IMG/VR virus record: IMGVR_UViG_3300020172_002729
Location: 1 to 38,919 of that record
Length of the DNA stretch: 38,919 bases
Reading direction: 5' to 3' (one strand)
Origin: a virus
The stretch's first letter is position 1. Each line of letters starts with the position of its first letter. The notes under the pieces were generated by a model. The model was not told where the DNA came from and did no database searches. It saw only the letters and a list, made by a program, of their open reading frames with translations. This document shows positions 8,203 to 17,010 of this stretch, piece by piece. The translations under genes were made by a program, and so were the position numbers.

Positions 8203-8413
8203 AATTGTATTTGTAAAACTCTTTTAATGTTTCCAACTTATCATTCGCATTTGCCAATTTTTCTACAAACTTATCCATTTCTTCCAAGTGTTGTGGATGC
8301 TCTCCAATACCAACCGCGTTTTCCATGTAAACCATAAGTGTCGCTTCTGCTTCGGCAATTTCACTCTCATATTTTTTTGTAAGAGAGTCATACATCAATT
8401 TTCTTATTTTCAT
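8192..8413 (-). CDS. Small helical hypothetical protein
   Basis: 73 residues beginning MKIRKLMYDSL. It is rich in Glu, Lys, Ala and Leu, with heptad-like spacing (YESEIAEAEATLMVYMENA ... EKLANANDKLETLKEFYK), so it is probably two helices that may form a coiled-coil hairpin. The family is not recognised. A good purine-rich ribosome site (AAAAAAGGA) lies eight bases before the ATG, and the stop overlaps the uvsX start. It stands directly after the terminator that closes the single-strand binding protein gene. Position suggests a recombination or replication accessory role, as inference only. Confidence 0.75.
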   Translation of the reverse strand: MKIRKLMYDSLTKKYESEIAEAEATLMVYMENAVGIGEHPQHLEEMDKFVEKLANANDKLETLKEFYKYNYGD

Positions 8414-8434
8414 TTTTTTTCCTTTTTTAATAAA

Positions 8435-8475
8435 AAAAGCTTGGACACAATGTGTTACTGAGTGTCCAAGCTTTT
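8435..8475 (-). terminator. Strong rho-independent terminator after gp32-like gene
   Basis: AAAAGCTTGGACAC and its exact complement form a 14-bp stem with a 13-base loop (8449-8461), flanked by an A/T run on each side. It begins nine bases after the single-strand binding protein stop and ahead of the 73-residue gene. It should stop most of the abundant gp32 message. Confidence 0.9.
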
Positions 8476-8483
8476 AGATTTTT

Positions 8484-9323
8484 TTAGAATGGTAATTCCT
8501 CGTCAGCGTCCATTCCCGCTTGTGGGTCTTTGTAGTTTCCACCACCAAGAACTTCCATAGACTCATCACCGTAAACATACTTTTTAGCTTCTGAATCCCA
8601 ACGTGGAACTTCACCACGAGCAATTGCCTCCAAGTACTCAACGGGTTTCTTTGAGTAAACGTCTTCCCAAGTTGTGGTATCATTCTTCCACTCTTCCAAT
8701 TGAGTTTTGTCTTGTGAAAGTGCGCTTGGGTCATCGTGCATAATTGTCTGAATTGTGGTATATTCTTTACCTTTCGGGGTTTTAGATTTTACCAACTGAA
8801 TAATTAGGTCACGACCTTCGTTAACATCAGTGATGTTTCCTTTGGACCTCCAAATAGGAATAATCTTGTCCAACACGCCATCTTGTTTGTAATTGTGTTT
8901 GAAACGCCAGAATTTAACTCCTTCGTCTTCATGGTCACGGTCAATTACTTTTACAATGTAGAATTTACGTGCCTTATACTGTTTGGCAAGTTCTTTGTCA
9001 GATTCCTTGCCAGTCTTCATCAATTCTTCGTAAACTTCTGTGAGGGGTGAACGACCACCTTCGTTTTTGTCGGGGTCATAGAATTTGTTGTAAACTCCGT
9101 TAACTTGAATTTCATGGAACCATACTTCTTTAAATGGGGAGCTACCATCTGTAGTAGGAAGAATACGAATTCTTCTTTGTCCTGAATTTTCACCTTTAGG
9201 CAGAATTGCTGCGAAGTAACGCTTCATTCTCTCCTCTTGTGTCATAGGAGCTGAATCACCAAAAGGTTTTGTGTTTTGTTCGTACTGTGCCAATACGGCA
9301 TCAAATGTTGAATCTTGCATCAT
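8484..9323 (-). CDS. 32: Single-stranded DNA-binding protein, gp32-like
   Basis: 279 residues. It coats single-stranded DNA during replication and recombination. The core has RIRILP, FKEVWFHEIQVNG, KARKFYIVKVIDR and DLIIQLVKSKTPKGKEYTT, the aromatic and basic strands of a gp32-type OB fold. Length is close to T4 gp32 (301). I see no cysteine in it, so the zinc site of T4 gp32 (one His, three Cys) is absent. The C-terminus is acidic and ends DADEELPF, resembling the DDDIPF tip of bacterial SSB that recruits partner proteins. It is bracketed by a TATAAATA promoter-like site upstream and a strong terminator downstream, so it looks like a separately controlled, highly expressed gene. The start is the first of two consecutive ATG codons. 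Confidence 0.88.
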   Translation of the reverse strand: MMQDSTFDAVLAQYEQNTKPFGDSAPMTQEERMKRYFAAILPKGENSGQRRIRILPTTDGSSPFKEVWFHEIQVNGVYNKFYDPDKNEGGRSPLTEVYEELMKTGKESDKELAKQYKARKFYIVKVIDRDHEDEGVKFWRFKHNYKQDGVLDKIIPIWRSKGNITDVNEGRDLIIQLVKSKTPKGKEYTTIQTIMHDDPSALSQDKTQLEEWKNDTTTWEDVYSKKPVEYLEAIARGEVPRWDSEAKKYVYGDESMEVLGGGNYKDPQAGMDADEELPF

Positions 9324-9348
9324 AATCTTTGTTCTTAAAACTGTTATT

Positions 9349-9356
9349 TATTTATA
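9349..9356 (-). promoter_or_regulatory. T4 late-type promoter box TATAAATA ahead of gp32-like gene
   Basis: The minus strand reads TATAAATA, the T4 late promoter consensus, 25 bases before the ATG at 9323. It lies in a near-palindrome GTTATAAATAAATAAC. Confidence 0.5.
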
Positions 9357-9388
9357 ACAAGTATAACAAAGAAATACAATAAATCAAA

Positions 9389-10063
9389 TTACTGAGCTAA
9401 ACCTTGGTCAAAACTTTTTCTAACTTCTCTATGGTCCACGTCTTCAACATCTTCAGGTTTTAAAATGTACTCATTTTTTCCTGTTTTTTCCATTTCATCA
9501 CTTTTTTCACCAAAGAAATCAGTAAGTTTTTGATTAAATGGATATGAATCTAAAGACCTTAAGTGTAACTTTTCTTCTGGTGTCTTTGTTCTATATTTTT
9601 CAATCTTATCTTCAATACCATTTATCTTTTCGAAGATACTATCCATTTGTGATAATTTTTGTTCCAAGTCATCAAGTTTGGACATCATTGATGTCATATA
9701 TTCTTCTTGTTTTGTTTGAATGTCTTTTTGAGAATTCACCAATTCAGTGATATCTAATTCTTCGGTACCACTTTCGCTAGGTGTTTCTGTAGTTCCTTCT
9801 TCATTACCTGTAATTTCTTCAACATCGGGGTCATTCGCAACATCAATCGGTTGACCAGGTTCTGTAGTTGGTTCTGCTGGCGGAGGAGTTGCACCACCTA
9901 AAGTACTATCAGCGGGTTCGGGTCCTACAGGAGGAGCACCAGCCTCGGGTGCTGCGGCGTCTAATGGTGCATCTGCGGGAGCATCTTGTTCGTTTATGTA
10001 ACGATTTATTTGTTTGTGTCTTGTTAGTTCTTGTAAAAGAGCTTCAGATAATGTTTTTTTCAT
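9389..10063 (-). CDS. Hypothetical acidic, proline/alanine-rich protein with coiled coil
   Basis: About 224 residues from the ATG at 10063 (MKKTLSEALLQEL); the frame also extends six codons to a GTG at 10081, which I reject because it lies inside the end of the previous gene. Three parts are visible: a short amphipathic N-terminus (1-26), a disordered low-complexity stretch rich in Ala, Pro, Glu, Gly and Thr (about 27-105), and a helical coiled-coil part (about 105-165) reading EEYMTSMMSKLDDLEQKLSQ, followed by a mixed C-terminal part. This architecture resembles virion core or scaffold-like proteins in which an N-terminal peptide targets the particle, but no family is recognised. It is 11 bases after the 75-residue gene and is followed by the gp32 promoter region. 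Confidence 0.72.
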   Translation of the reverse strand: MKKTLSEALLQELTRHKQINRYINEQDAPADAPLDAAAPEAGAPPVGPEPADSTLGGATPPPAEPTTEPGQPIDVANDPDVEEITGNEEGTTETPSESGTEELDITELVNSQKDIQTKQEEYMTSMMSKLDDLEQKLSQMDSIFEKINGIEDKIEKYRTKTPEEKLHLRSLDSYPFNQKLTDFFGEKSDEMEKTGKNEYILKPEDVEDVDHREVRKSFDQGLAQ

Positions 10064-10073
10064 TTTATTTTTT

Positions 10074-10301
10074 TTAATCACGTAATAATGTTTTAATACC
10101 TGTTGGGGTTTCTACCTTTAAGGTTCTGTTTAATTTCATAGTATTATCAACTCTTTCGATTAAACCGTCTTTCATTCTGACTGTATAACAATCACCTGTT
10201 TGTAAATCACAAACTTCTTTATATCCATTTCCTAAATCTTTCTCAGCGATAACAGTATCCTTTTGTAGGTAGTTATCAAGTAAACTTTTTAATTGGCTCA
10301 T
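10074..10301 (-). CDS. Small hypothetical protein
   Basis: 75 residues, MSQLKSLLDNYLQKD..., with a helical N-terminus and then short beta strands (NGYKEVCDLQTGDCYTVRMKDGLIERVDN). Two cysteines eight residues apart might pair or bind metal; no family is recognised. It has its own TATTTAT element 16 bases ahead of the ATG and is separated by 33 bases from the giant hub gene, so it may be transcribed with the following acidic protein gene as a small unit. Placement after baseplate genes suggests a virion or assembly role, unproven. Confidence 0.65.
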   Translation of the reverse strand: MSQLKSLLDNYLQKDTVIAEKDLGNGYKEVCDLQTGDCYTVRMKDGLIERVDNTMKLNRTLKVETPTGIKTLLRD

Positions 10302-10317
10302 AACTTTGTTTTTACTA

Positions 10318-10324
10318 ATAAATA
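10318..10324 (-). promoter_or_regulatory. TATTTAT element ahead of 75-residue gene
   Basis: TATTTAT on the minus strand, 16 bases before the ATG at 10301, in the 33-base gap that follows the giant hub gene. Confidence 0.4.
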
Positions 10325-10334
10325 TATCATTTAA

Positions 10335-13300
10335 TTAAATAAGTAACTTTTCAGTATTAGCCAACGTAAGTGCCCTTTCCGCCACGGTGTAGTATTCTGT
10401 AAAGTTTGGGTCTTTCTTGATGTCGGTGACATTTGGTGCGTACCAATATTTGTAGAACAAAGTAACAAAAGATTCTGCGGTACATTTAAAGTTTTCACCG
10501 TTTATGTCTTCAATATTAATTGCATTGTACCCCTCTTTTTTAGTACATTCTATTTGCGAATTTAATAAATTGGCGAAATAGTTTTTCATAAAATCTAAAC
10601 AAGTTCCAATCCTAACAAAATCAAATATAGGTACCAAAGTGCCTTTGTTGTCTAATTGTCTGTATCCTGAAACATACTGTAACAAAGATTTTGACCATTG
10701 TATATCACCTGTAATACCATATAAATTATTTAACTGTATTTTGAAAGTAGCCTTTTCTGTGTTATATCCGCTTAAGAAAAACAAAGTAAATAAGAACAAC
10801 CTCATTTCTTTGTCTGATACATTTTGTTTTAAATCAATAACTAAATTATTTAAAGTTATTGTTTTAGTTGTGTATGGTTGTTTACTTAATTTTGATTGGT
10901 CGGACTCAGGTGAACCCCAAAGATTTGTTTCTAAAGGTTCCGCTGTTGAGTTTTCATAATTAATTATAAATCCTTGGTAAGGTACTCTTTGTTTAATTTG
11001 ATAGTCAATTGCAGCTTGTCCTTCTAAATATTTTCTTGATTCTGAGTCTCTAGTTACAACAGTATTATTTGCCGATTTAGTTTTAACAGTATTTTGTAGT
11101 TTCTTTGTAAAGTCTTCATTAATAGAGGCTAATTCATCGTAAACTTTTGGTACCGACAGTGATGACATTCTTTGCCCCTTAATTGTCGTATTAAACACAC
11201 CAGGTCCAATTTCATGTTTAACATTTCTAATAATATATGTACCATTGAACATGGGTAAGTGCCTTAATACAAAATACATTGTTGGTTGTATCATAACATT
11301 ACCTAATGTTTTTACAGTACAATCGTATGTTCTATTTTTATACAACTCAAACAATGAAACTGTTTGTTGTGATGTTTTTTTATTTCCGCCCAATTGTCCC
11401 ATGTCAACTATTGTCTGAATTTGTTCAGAAGATGTTACGTTTTGGTTTTGACTTATTTCAACAGATTTAAATACATTTTGATTTGGAACACCAAAATCAA
11501 CAACAAATCCAACCGCCTTATTGTTCCTAAATTGGTTTGTTACAGGATTTGTATTTTTTAAAGTGTTACCAGCACTAACGCCCATATCAAATGAATCACT
11601 CTTAAACGGATATTTTGGGTCATTGTCCATAGACAAAGTTTCCGATGGTTTTCCAATATATTGACACAAAAATTTTGGTGAAGATGAGATATAATCAACA
11701 TAACCAAAGGTACTAAACACGTCATTAGCATTGTTTAATATTGTTTGGTTTCTTGTTGTACTATTTAGATAAGGTTTACCATAAAAATTAATATATGCTG
11801 GTAGTACAAAAAAGTTCATTCTGTTTTCAGCAAACAATTGTCTTAACAGACTCATAACTGAAGTGTTTGAATTGCTCCAACTACAATACTTTATTATACT
11901 ATCAACATTAATAATGAAATCGTCACCAATGTCTCTATTACTTTTGTCAAAAAATAAGAACTCTTCAAATAACGACCTTGTACTAAAATCAATACCCGCA
12001 ACCCATTTATCGTTAAGAGCTTTAAAGACCTCCCACATTTCAAGTTTTGTACTGTCACCCTCAAATTTAGAAATTGCAACTTCGTCAGATTTTGGTCCTT
12101 GATTTATCGCATTTGGTAATTTAGTTCTAAGTTGGTTCTCAATATTTGTTCTCTTTTCGTAAGTATCTTTGATTAGTTTTGTAATTTCTTCTCTAAAATC
12201 TTGAGGTTCATAACTTGGAAGTTTGACTTTTCTTGTTGCGTATATCTTAATTAGTTTATGTAATTTTTGAATGTTAGGTACTGTAAACGCAATATTATTT
12301 TCAATAAAGAAATCATAAATGTATGAAACCTCAGTATATTGGATGTTTGGTATTGTTGAAAACCCTACATGTAATTTTAATGCCTTCCACTCTTCAGGGT
12401 AATTTGTCTGAGATTCTTCTAATGTACTTACTGAATCAGGTAATGAACCAAGAACATATGTACCATATACTTCAGATACGTTAGGTTTCATTTTGTTTAC
12501 CTGTTCGTCTGTACCTGTAATAAAATTACCAAACTGAACTCTATCAAATTGTGTTGGATTACCAATTTTTAAATAAACAGATAATTCTAAAAATTTAGAT
12601 ATTGTGTTTGATATTGCGCTTACTTGTGAACTAGCAAATCCCTCAGGGTTTTTTTCTGAAGGTGGCGTAACTAACAACATCTTTTTAAGAATTTGTTGGA
12701 AGTTGGAGTATCCTGTTTCTGCAGTATCGGACTCAATGAATAATTGTGAAACACCGCCCCTTGTACTAAATCCAATAAATTCTTGTTCAAATAAATCTAA
12801 TTGTTCTTTTGTGAACACACCAAACAAATCTTCAATTTTAGCATATGGATTATTATTGGTCCTATTTGTACTATACAATCCAAACTCAGATTGATTATCT
12901 GTATTATTATCTATAAATTTTAAATATTCATCATAATTTGGTTTCTGTATTATAGAATTATCAAACCATCCAAAATTTGGTGCCGACCAAAAAGCTCTTG
13001 CGGAACCATTAAACATTTGTGGCGAATTGACAAAATCGTAATTAACATCACCTGATGATTTATTAACAATATATGACTGTAAAAATGGTAAGTATCCTGC
13101 CGATGGGAATAACAATGATTTACCAACTTCTTCGGAACCAAAGACTTTACCATATGGTGCGGTAATATTAAAATAAGAATGATACGGAACTAATGGTCCA
13201 AAAAGACTGTTGTTTGTAACAACATTAAAATTTGTTATAACTTTCAAATTTTCACCCCAAAAAATATCTGGTTTACTATCAACATTATTATTAAACAAAT

Positions 13301-16300
13301 CGGTTCCTGTTATTATTTTATAAACCGAATTGTATAGACCAGGATAGAATCCCGTGTTAATACTACCACCACCTATTGGTGTTATTGAGTATGGTGTTTT
13401 ATTTGTTGCATTATCAGTTATTATTTGATAAACTCTATTTTCATTATTTGTGGTTGGGTCGTAAGCCTTAACATAATCAAAATCTTTCCAAACGTCCTCT
13501 AAAATATCCCCATCACCATTTACGTATTTTTTGTATCTATAATAAACAGAACCAATTTTTAGAATCCAAGCGTATGGTAATTTGTGCACTGCAGAAAATT
13601 TACTAAATGATGAAAAAATATAATCTTCTTTTTTTGATGATGTTGTGTTTAGGTATTTTTCATATAAAGTAGATAATGGTAGTGAATTTAAGAAAAGATA
13701 TGCTGACCTTTCGTACGTTGTATTATCACCTTCCATTAATAAAGCGTTCATAAAATATGGTGTATTCAACATAGATGTTGTTGTGTTGGCATTTATATTT
13801 GTGTCATCACCATATATTCTTCCTTCGGTCAACATCCTTTCACTTCCTTTTGCGAATCTTCTATTGTAAAAATCATTAACTGTGGATTTGTTCACATCAC
13901 CTGTAAATCCTATAACCGTTGAGCTACTTTTTGTGAAGGGTTGAATTGTATTTTTTTGGTTTGTTATAAATAAGTTACCTTGGTCTAATGTGTATGTTGA
14001 TATTGTTTGGTAAAGTCCTCTTGTTGTAGTCGCATTACTGTCTTCCATTTTATCTCTAAATGTACTAATTGAAAATGGGTACGTGTCAAAAAGAGTTATT
14101 CGTGTGCTCGAATTATCATTTAAATAACTTGTTATTTTATCAAGTGACTCTAACTTTGTTGGTATTCTACTAAATTTACCGTAGGCGTTTTCTGATAATA
14201 ATTCCGTACTATTATTTATATGTTCGTTGATATAACTAGTGTTGTAGTTTTGCCCTAAAAAATTCCTCCACTTTGGTCCTTCTTCATTTGGTCCCGCGGT
14301 TGATTTTAAATAATCATATAACGGTTTTGTGTTTACTTCAGTTTTTAAAATACTTTTTAAATCCCCATTTGGTAAATAAGAATTAATGATGTTATTAACT
14401 TCTAAGTTTGAACCCGCAAAGGTTAAATCTATTGTTGTCCAAGAATCTTTATCAATATCGTTAAAGTACATTCCTGAATAAAAAGTATTCAAAAGTAATC
14501 TTTCATACATTTCATAGACAAATTCAAATATTGTAGTTTCTGTTGTTCCGTCACCCCCCGTTGTTGCAGCAGCGTTTGGTGTACTTTTATAAATGTCATC
14601 AACAAATTTAAATTCAATTGCCGAAGACGGGGTGTAGTTTAAAGTAATGTCAGTTGTATTGTGAGTTGTAGAATTAAACTCAGTTTCTTTAACTGTAAGT
14701 GCGTATAAAAATTGTTCAACAAAATCTACTTCAGGCCAAATTCTTGTATCATAACCTTTAGTAAATCCAACAACAGACCTACTACCAGGATAACTAAGTT
14801 GGTATTCTGTAGTACCCGCAACATCTTTCTTTTGAACAAATTGAGGCCAAGGATATATTACGTCTGTTATGTTTTTACCAGCGGTTGGTACTGAGCTTTT
14901 ACCATCTTGTGATGGTGTATTGGTTTTGATTATTGAATTAATTCTGTCTTTATTGTTTCTTTCTCTCCAAGCTAAATCATGAACATCGTCCATTGTCCTG
15001 TAAAACGCATCTACCGATGCCATAATTACACCAACAACATTTCTAATTGTGGGTCTAAATGTTAAATCACTTGATAACCCATTAACCTTAATTCTATTTT
15101 GAAATTCTTCGTTTAATTTTTCATTTTCTTGTTGATTTGTTTTTGCAATCAATTGATTTAAATCCGCAACATTCTTTTCAAACAAATTTGTTGTATAATA
15201 ATATGGTGATGGCTCATCTGTACCTTCAGATGTTGCGTTTTTATCGTCAACAAATGTACCGAAAGCATATAATTCTTTAATTAAAGTATCTTTAAAGTTT
15301 TTGAAATCTTCATCAGTTTTAGGTCGTGTAACTCTATTCCCCGTTCTTAAAAAATAAGTTTCAAGAAAATTAATATCATCAGATGTAAATTTTTTAGTGA
15401 ATTGTATTTGTTCAAAAAACTTTTTTGGTGTTGGTAAGTTTTTACCCCAAACAGGTACTGAAGTTATTTCTTCTTTATTAATTGTGATTGTTTTGGTTAG
15501 TCCAGTATTTGCTGTTTTGGTTATTCCAGTGTTGGATGCGATACTTGTTTGGTCACCTGTATTTGTAATTGCTTTAATACCTTTTAACCCATAAAGTCTT
15601 GTACCACCCTCTAAAGCAATAACATTTGTTTCTGAAATAAACTCAGACTTCCACTTTTCAATGTCTGTAGAATATCTCGCAACTGATTCACTATATTTTT
15701 CTAATGCAACTACATTTGTAAAATCTAACTGCTCATACTGTTGATTTAAAAATTGAGTATACTTTTTTAGTTTTTGAGTCATTGCGTCCAAGGTTAATGT
15801 TGGTACTTGTTTGTCAATCAATCCCTTGGTTCTATATTCTTCAAAAACTTGAGATAGTTTACTATATCCTTTTGATGTTAAATCAATCTTAGTTTTTGTT
15901 GAAACATCCGTGCCTGTTTGTTGTAAACTAGCAGATGCTTGTTGTGTAGTATTGTCGTTTGTTGTTACAGGTATCTTATAAATTGGATACATGTTAGGTA
16001 ACGCAAATAAATAACCCAATCTAACATCATCCAAAATTGCACTTGTTCTTGCAATAAATTGTAAGTCAATATTGTAATTACCTGACGCTTGGTCAAATGA
16101 AGTATTAAAACTTTTTAGCATCAGTTCGTATTGAATTGCTTTACCGTAAAATCCTTTAAGTGTTAATTTAAATAATGGATATGGATAATATAGGAACACC
16201 GAATATGGTGAGTTACCACCTGTTTCAAACAATGCTCTACCTTGTACATCAGTTAATTGCATACTAACTGTTGGTATTCCGTTAGATAAGATGTCTACTG

Positions 16301-16703
16301 ATATTGCCTTTATACCAAGTAATTGAGTATCAACATAATTTTTTTGTTGTGGGTTTGAATTACTATCGAAAGATATTTGATTAATTCTACCTTGTCCTGA
16401 TACCCTACCTGTTAATTGGTCGGTATAACTAGTATCAAAAGCGTTTTTACCTTGTGGTTTTAAAAAATTAATTGAAGCGATTGTAAAGTTACTAACACCG
16501 CTTTCAACACTTTGTCCGACAGCTAATTTAGTTCTTGGAACTGATTCTACTTCCAAGTTAGCATACATGACAAGGTCTTCTTGTTTTATATTCCTATTAA
16601 CTCTTTTACCTGAACGGTCTTTCGCAGAGTTTGGGTCAATCAAAACAATGTTAGCATCATCAGTATAAAAAATATTTTCACCACCACCAAAATTATCTGC
16701 CAT
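10335..16703 (-). CDS. Giant baseplate/hub structural protein with C-terminal glucosaminidase-like domain
   Basis: 2122 residues, the largest gene here. The N-terminal part (about 130-250) contains VDILSNGIPTVSMQLTDVQG and YYPYPLFKLTLKGFYGKA, typical of baseplate hub proteins in large T4-like phages of Bacteroidota (by memory). Near 1820-1890 a stretch reading MYFVLRHLPMFNGTYIIRNV and GPGVFNTTIKGQR resembles the gp27/gpD-type hub fold, where a ligand loop is followed by 'G.Y.I..V.H....G.F.T'. The last 170 residues (1951-2122) resemble a GH73-type glucosaminidase, with NNLYGITG (1992-1999), but the expected catalytic Glu before SGY appears as Leu. The central 1200 residues are not recognised. 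It follows gp53 with an 11-base overlap. It probably combines hub and cell-wall contact functions; exact homology to a T4 protein is not established. Confidence 0.75.
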   Translation of the reverse strand: MADNFGGGENIFYTDDANIVLIDPNSAKDRSGKRVNRNIKQEDLVMYANLEVESVPRTKLAVGQSVESGVSNFTIASINFLKPQGKNAFDTSYTDQLTGRVSGQGRINQISFDSNSNPQQKNYVDTQLLGIKAISVDILSNGIPTVSMQLTDVQGRALFETGGNSPYSVFLYYPYPLFKLTLKGFYGKAIQYELMLKSFNTSFDQASGNYNIDLQFIARTSAILDDVRLGYLFALPNMYPIYKIPVTTNDNTTQQASASLQQTGTDVSTKTKIDLTSKGYSKLSQVFEEYRTKGLIDKQVPTLTLDAMTQKLKKYTQFLNQQYEQLDFTNVVALEKYSESVARYSTDIEKWKSEFISETNVIALEGGTRLYGLKGIKAITNTGDQTSIASNTGITKTANTGLTKTITINKEEITSVPVWGKNLPTPKKFFEQIQFTKKFTSDDINFLETYFLRTGNRVTRPKTDEDFKNFKDTLIKELYAFGTFVDDKNATSEGTDEPSPYYYTTNLFEKNVADLNQLIAKTNQQENEKLNEEFQNRIKVNGLSSDLTFRPTIRNVVGVIMASVDAFYRTMDDVHDLAWRERNNKDRINSIIKTNTPSQDGKSSVPTAGKNITDVIYPWPQFVQKKDVAGTTEYQLSYPGSRSVVGFTKGYDTRIWPEVDFVEQFLYALTVKETEFNSTTHNTTDITLNYTPSSAIEFKFVDDIYKSTPNAAATTGGDGTTETTIFEFVYEMYERLLLNTFYSGMYFNDIDKDSWTTIDLTFAGSNLEVNNIINSYLPNGDLKSILKTEVNTKPLYDYLKSTAGPNEEGPKWRNFLGQNYNTSYINEHINNSTELLSENAYGKFSRIPTKLESLDKITSYLNDNSSTRITLFDTYPFSISTFRDKMEDSNATTTRGLYQTISTYTLDQGNLFITNQKNTIQPFTKSSSTVIGFTGDVNKSTVNDFYNRRFAKGSERMLTEGRIYGDDTNINANTTTSMLNTPYFMNALLMEGDNTTYERSAYLFLNSLPLSTLYEKYLNTTSSKKEDYIFSSFSKFSAVHKLPYAWILKIGSVYYRYKKYVNGDGDILEDVWKDFDYVKAYDPTTNNENRVYQIITDNATNKTPYSITPIGGGSINTGFYPGLYNSVYKIITGTDLFNNNVDSKPDIFWGENLKVITNFNVVTNNSLFGPLVPYHSYFNITAPYGKVFGSEEVGKSLLFPSAGYLPFLQSYIVNKSSGDVNYDFVNSPQMFNGSARAFWSAPNFGWFDNSIIQKPNYDEYLKFIDNNTDNQSEFGLYSTNRTNNNPYAKIEDLFGVFTKEQLDLFEQEFIGFSTRGGVSQLFIESDTAETGYSNFQQILKKMLLVTPPSEKNPEGFASSQVSAISNTISKFLELSVYLKIGNPTQFDRVQFGNFITGTDEQVNKMKPNVSEVYGTYVLGSLPDSVSTLEESQTNYPEEWKALKLHVGFSTIPNIQYTEVSYIYDFFIENNIAFTVPNIQKLHKLIKIYATRKVKLPSYEPQDFREEITKLIKDTYEKRTNIENQLRTKLPNAINQGPKSDEVAISKFEGDSTKLEMWEVFKALNDKWVAGIDFSTRSLFEEFLFFDKSNRDIGDDFIINVDSIIKYCSWSNSNTSVMSLLRQLFAENRMNFFVLPAYINFYGKPYLNSTTRNQTILNNANDVFSTFGYVDYISSSPKFLCQYIGKPSETLSMDNDPKYPFKSDSFDMGVSAGNTLKNTNPVTNQFRNNKAVGFVVDFGVPNQNVFKSVEISQNQNVTSSEQIQTIVDMGQLGGNKKTSQQTVSLFELYKNRTYDCTVKTLGNVMIQPTMYFVLRHLPMFNGTYIIRNVKHEIGPGVFNTTIKGQRMSSLSVPKVYDELASINEDFTKKLQNTVKTKSANNTVVTRDSESRKYLEGQAAIDYQIKQRVPYQGFIINYENSTAEPLETNLWGSPESDQSKLSKQPYTTKTITLNNLVIDLKQNVSDKEMRLFLFTLFFLSGYNTEKATFKIQLNNLYGITGDIQWSKSLLQYVSGYRQLDNKGTLVPIFDFVRIGTCLDFMKNYFANLLNSQIECTKKEGYNAINIEDINGENFKCTAESFVTLFYKYWYAPNVTDIKKDPNFTEYYTVAERALTLANTEKLLI

Positions 16704-17010
16704 AGTAATAGAATCTTGTCTTTATTGCGTTATTATAATCCTGTAACGATGCGTTTAGTGGGTAGGGAACAATCAAAATTGAATTGTCGGGTATACTCCA
16801 TTCTAATCCTCCGTATTCAGGATTTGCCGCCAATATTAACCAACCAAAATAAGCTGAGTTATAATATTGTTGACTAATCTTATCTGTCCTACTAATTCCT
16901 GCTCTATAGATATACTTAATATCTGTTGCCTTTCTTGGTAAAGTCACATATGGTACAACGGTTTGTTGCCCATCAACTAAAAATTGTTCGTATCTATTAT
17001 AGTAGTCCAT
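16693..17010 (-). CDS. 53: Baseplate wedge protein, T4 gp53-like
   Basis: 105 residues. It starts MDYYNRYEQFLVDGQQ, then YVTLPRKATDIKYIY, and the region YYNSAYFGWLILAANPEYGG followed by IPDNSILIVPYPL. The 'F.W.I...N......W.IP.N..L.IP' pattern is the LysM-like part found in gp53 wedge proteins, which lock wedges to the hub at the baseplate rim. It is shorter than T4 gp53 (196). It overlaps the stop of the 1560-residue gene by one base (TAATG) and the start of the giant hub gene by 11 bases, so the three form one tightly packed baseplate unit. Confidence 0.8.
   Translation of the reverse strand: MDYYNRYEQFLVDGQQTVVPYVTLPRKATDIKYIYRAGISRTDKISQQYYNSAYFGWLILAANPEYGGLEWSIPDNSILIVPYPLNASLQDYNNAIKTRFYYYGR

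Noticed and set aside
8474-8734. 86-codon minus-strand frame over the gp32-like gene
   Set aside because: Runs in another frame of the gp32-like coding region; the gp32 reading is supported by fold pattern and by the terminator.
10064-10081. GTG at 10081 as start of the acidic coiled-coil protein
   Set aside because: It would overlap the end of the 75-residue gene; the ATG at 10063 follows a better context and gives the usual short N-terminal helix.
10639-10959. Open frame of 106 codons on the plus strand inside the giant hub gene
   Set aside because: Lies fully antisense to a strongly coding gene, has no ribosome site or conserved motif, and its composition is that of a shadow frame.
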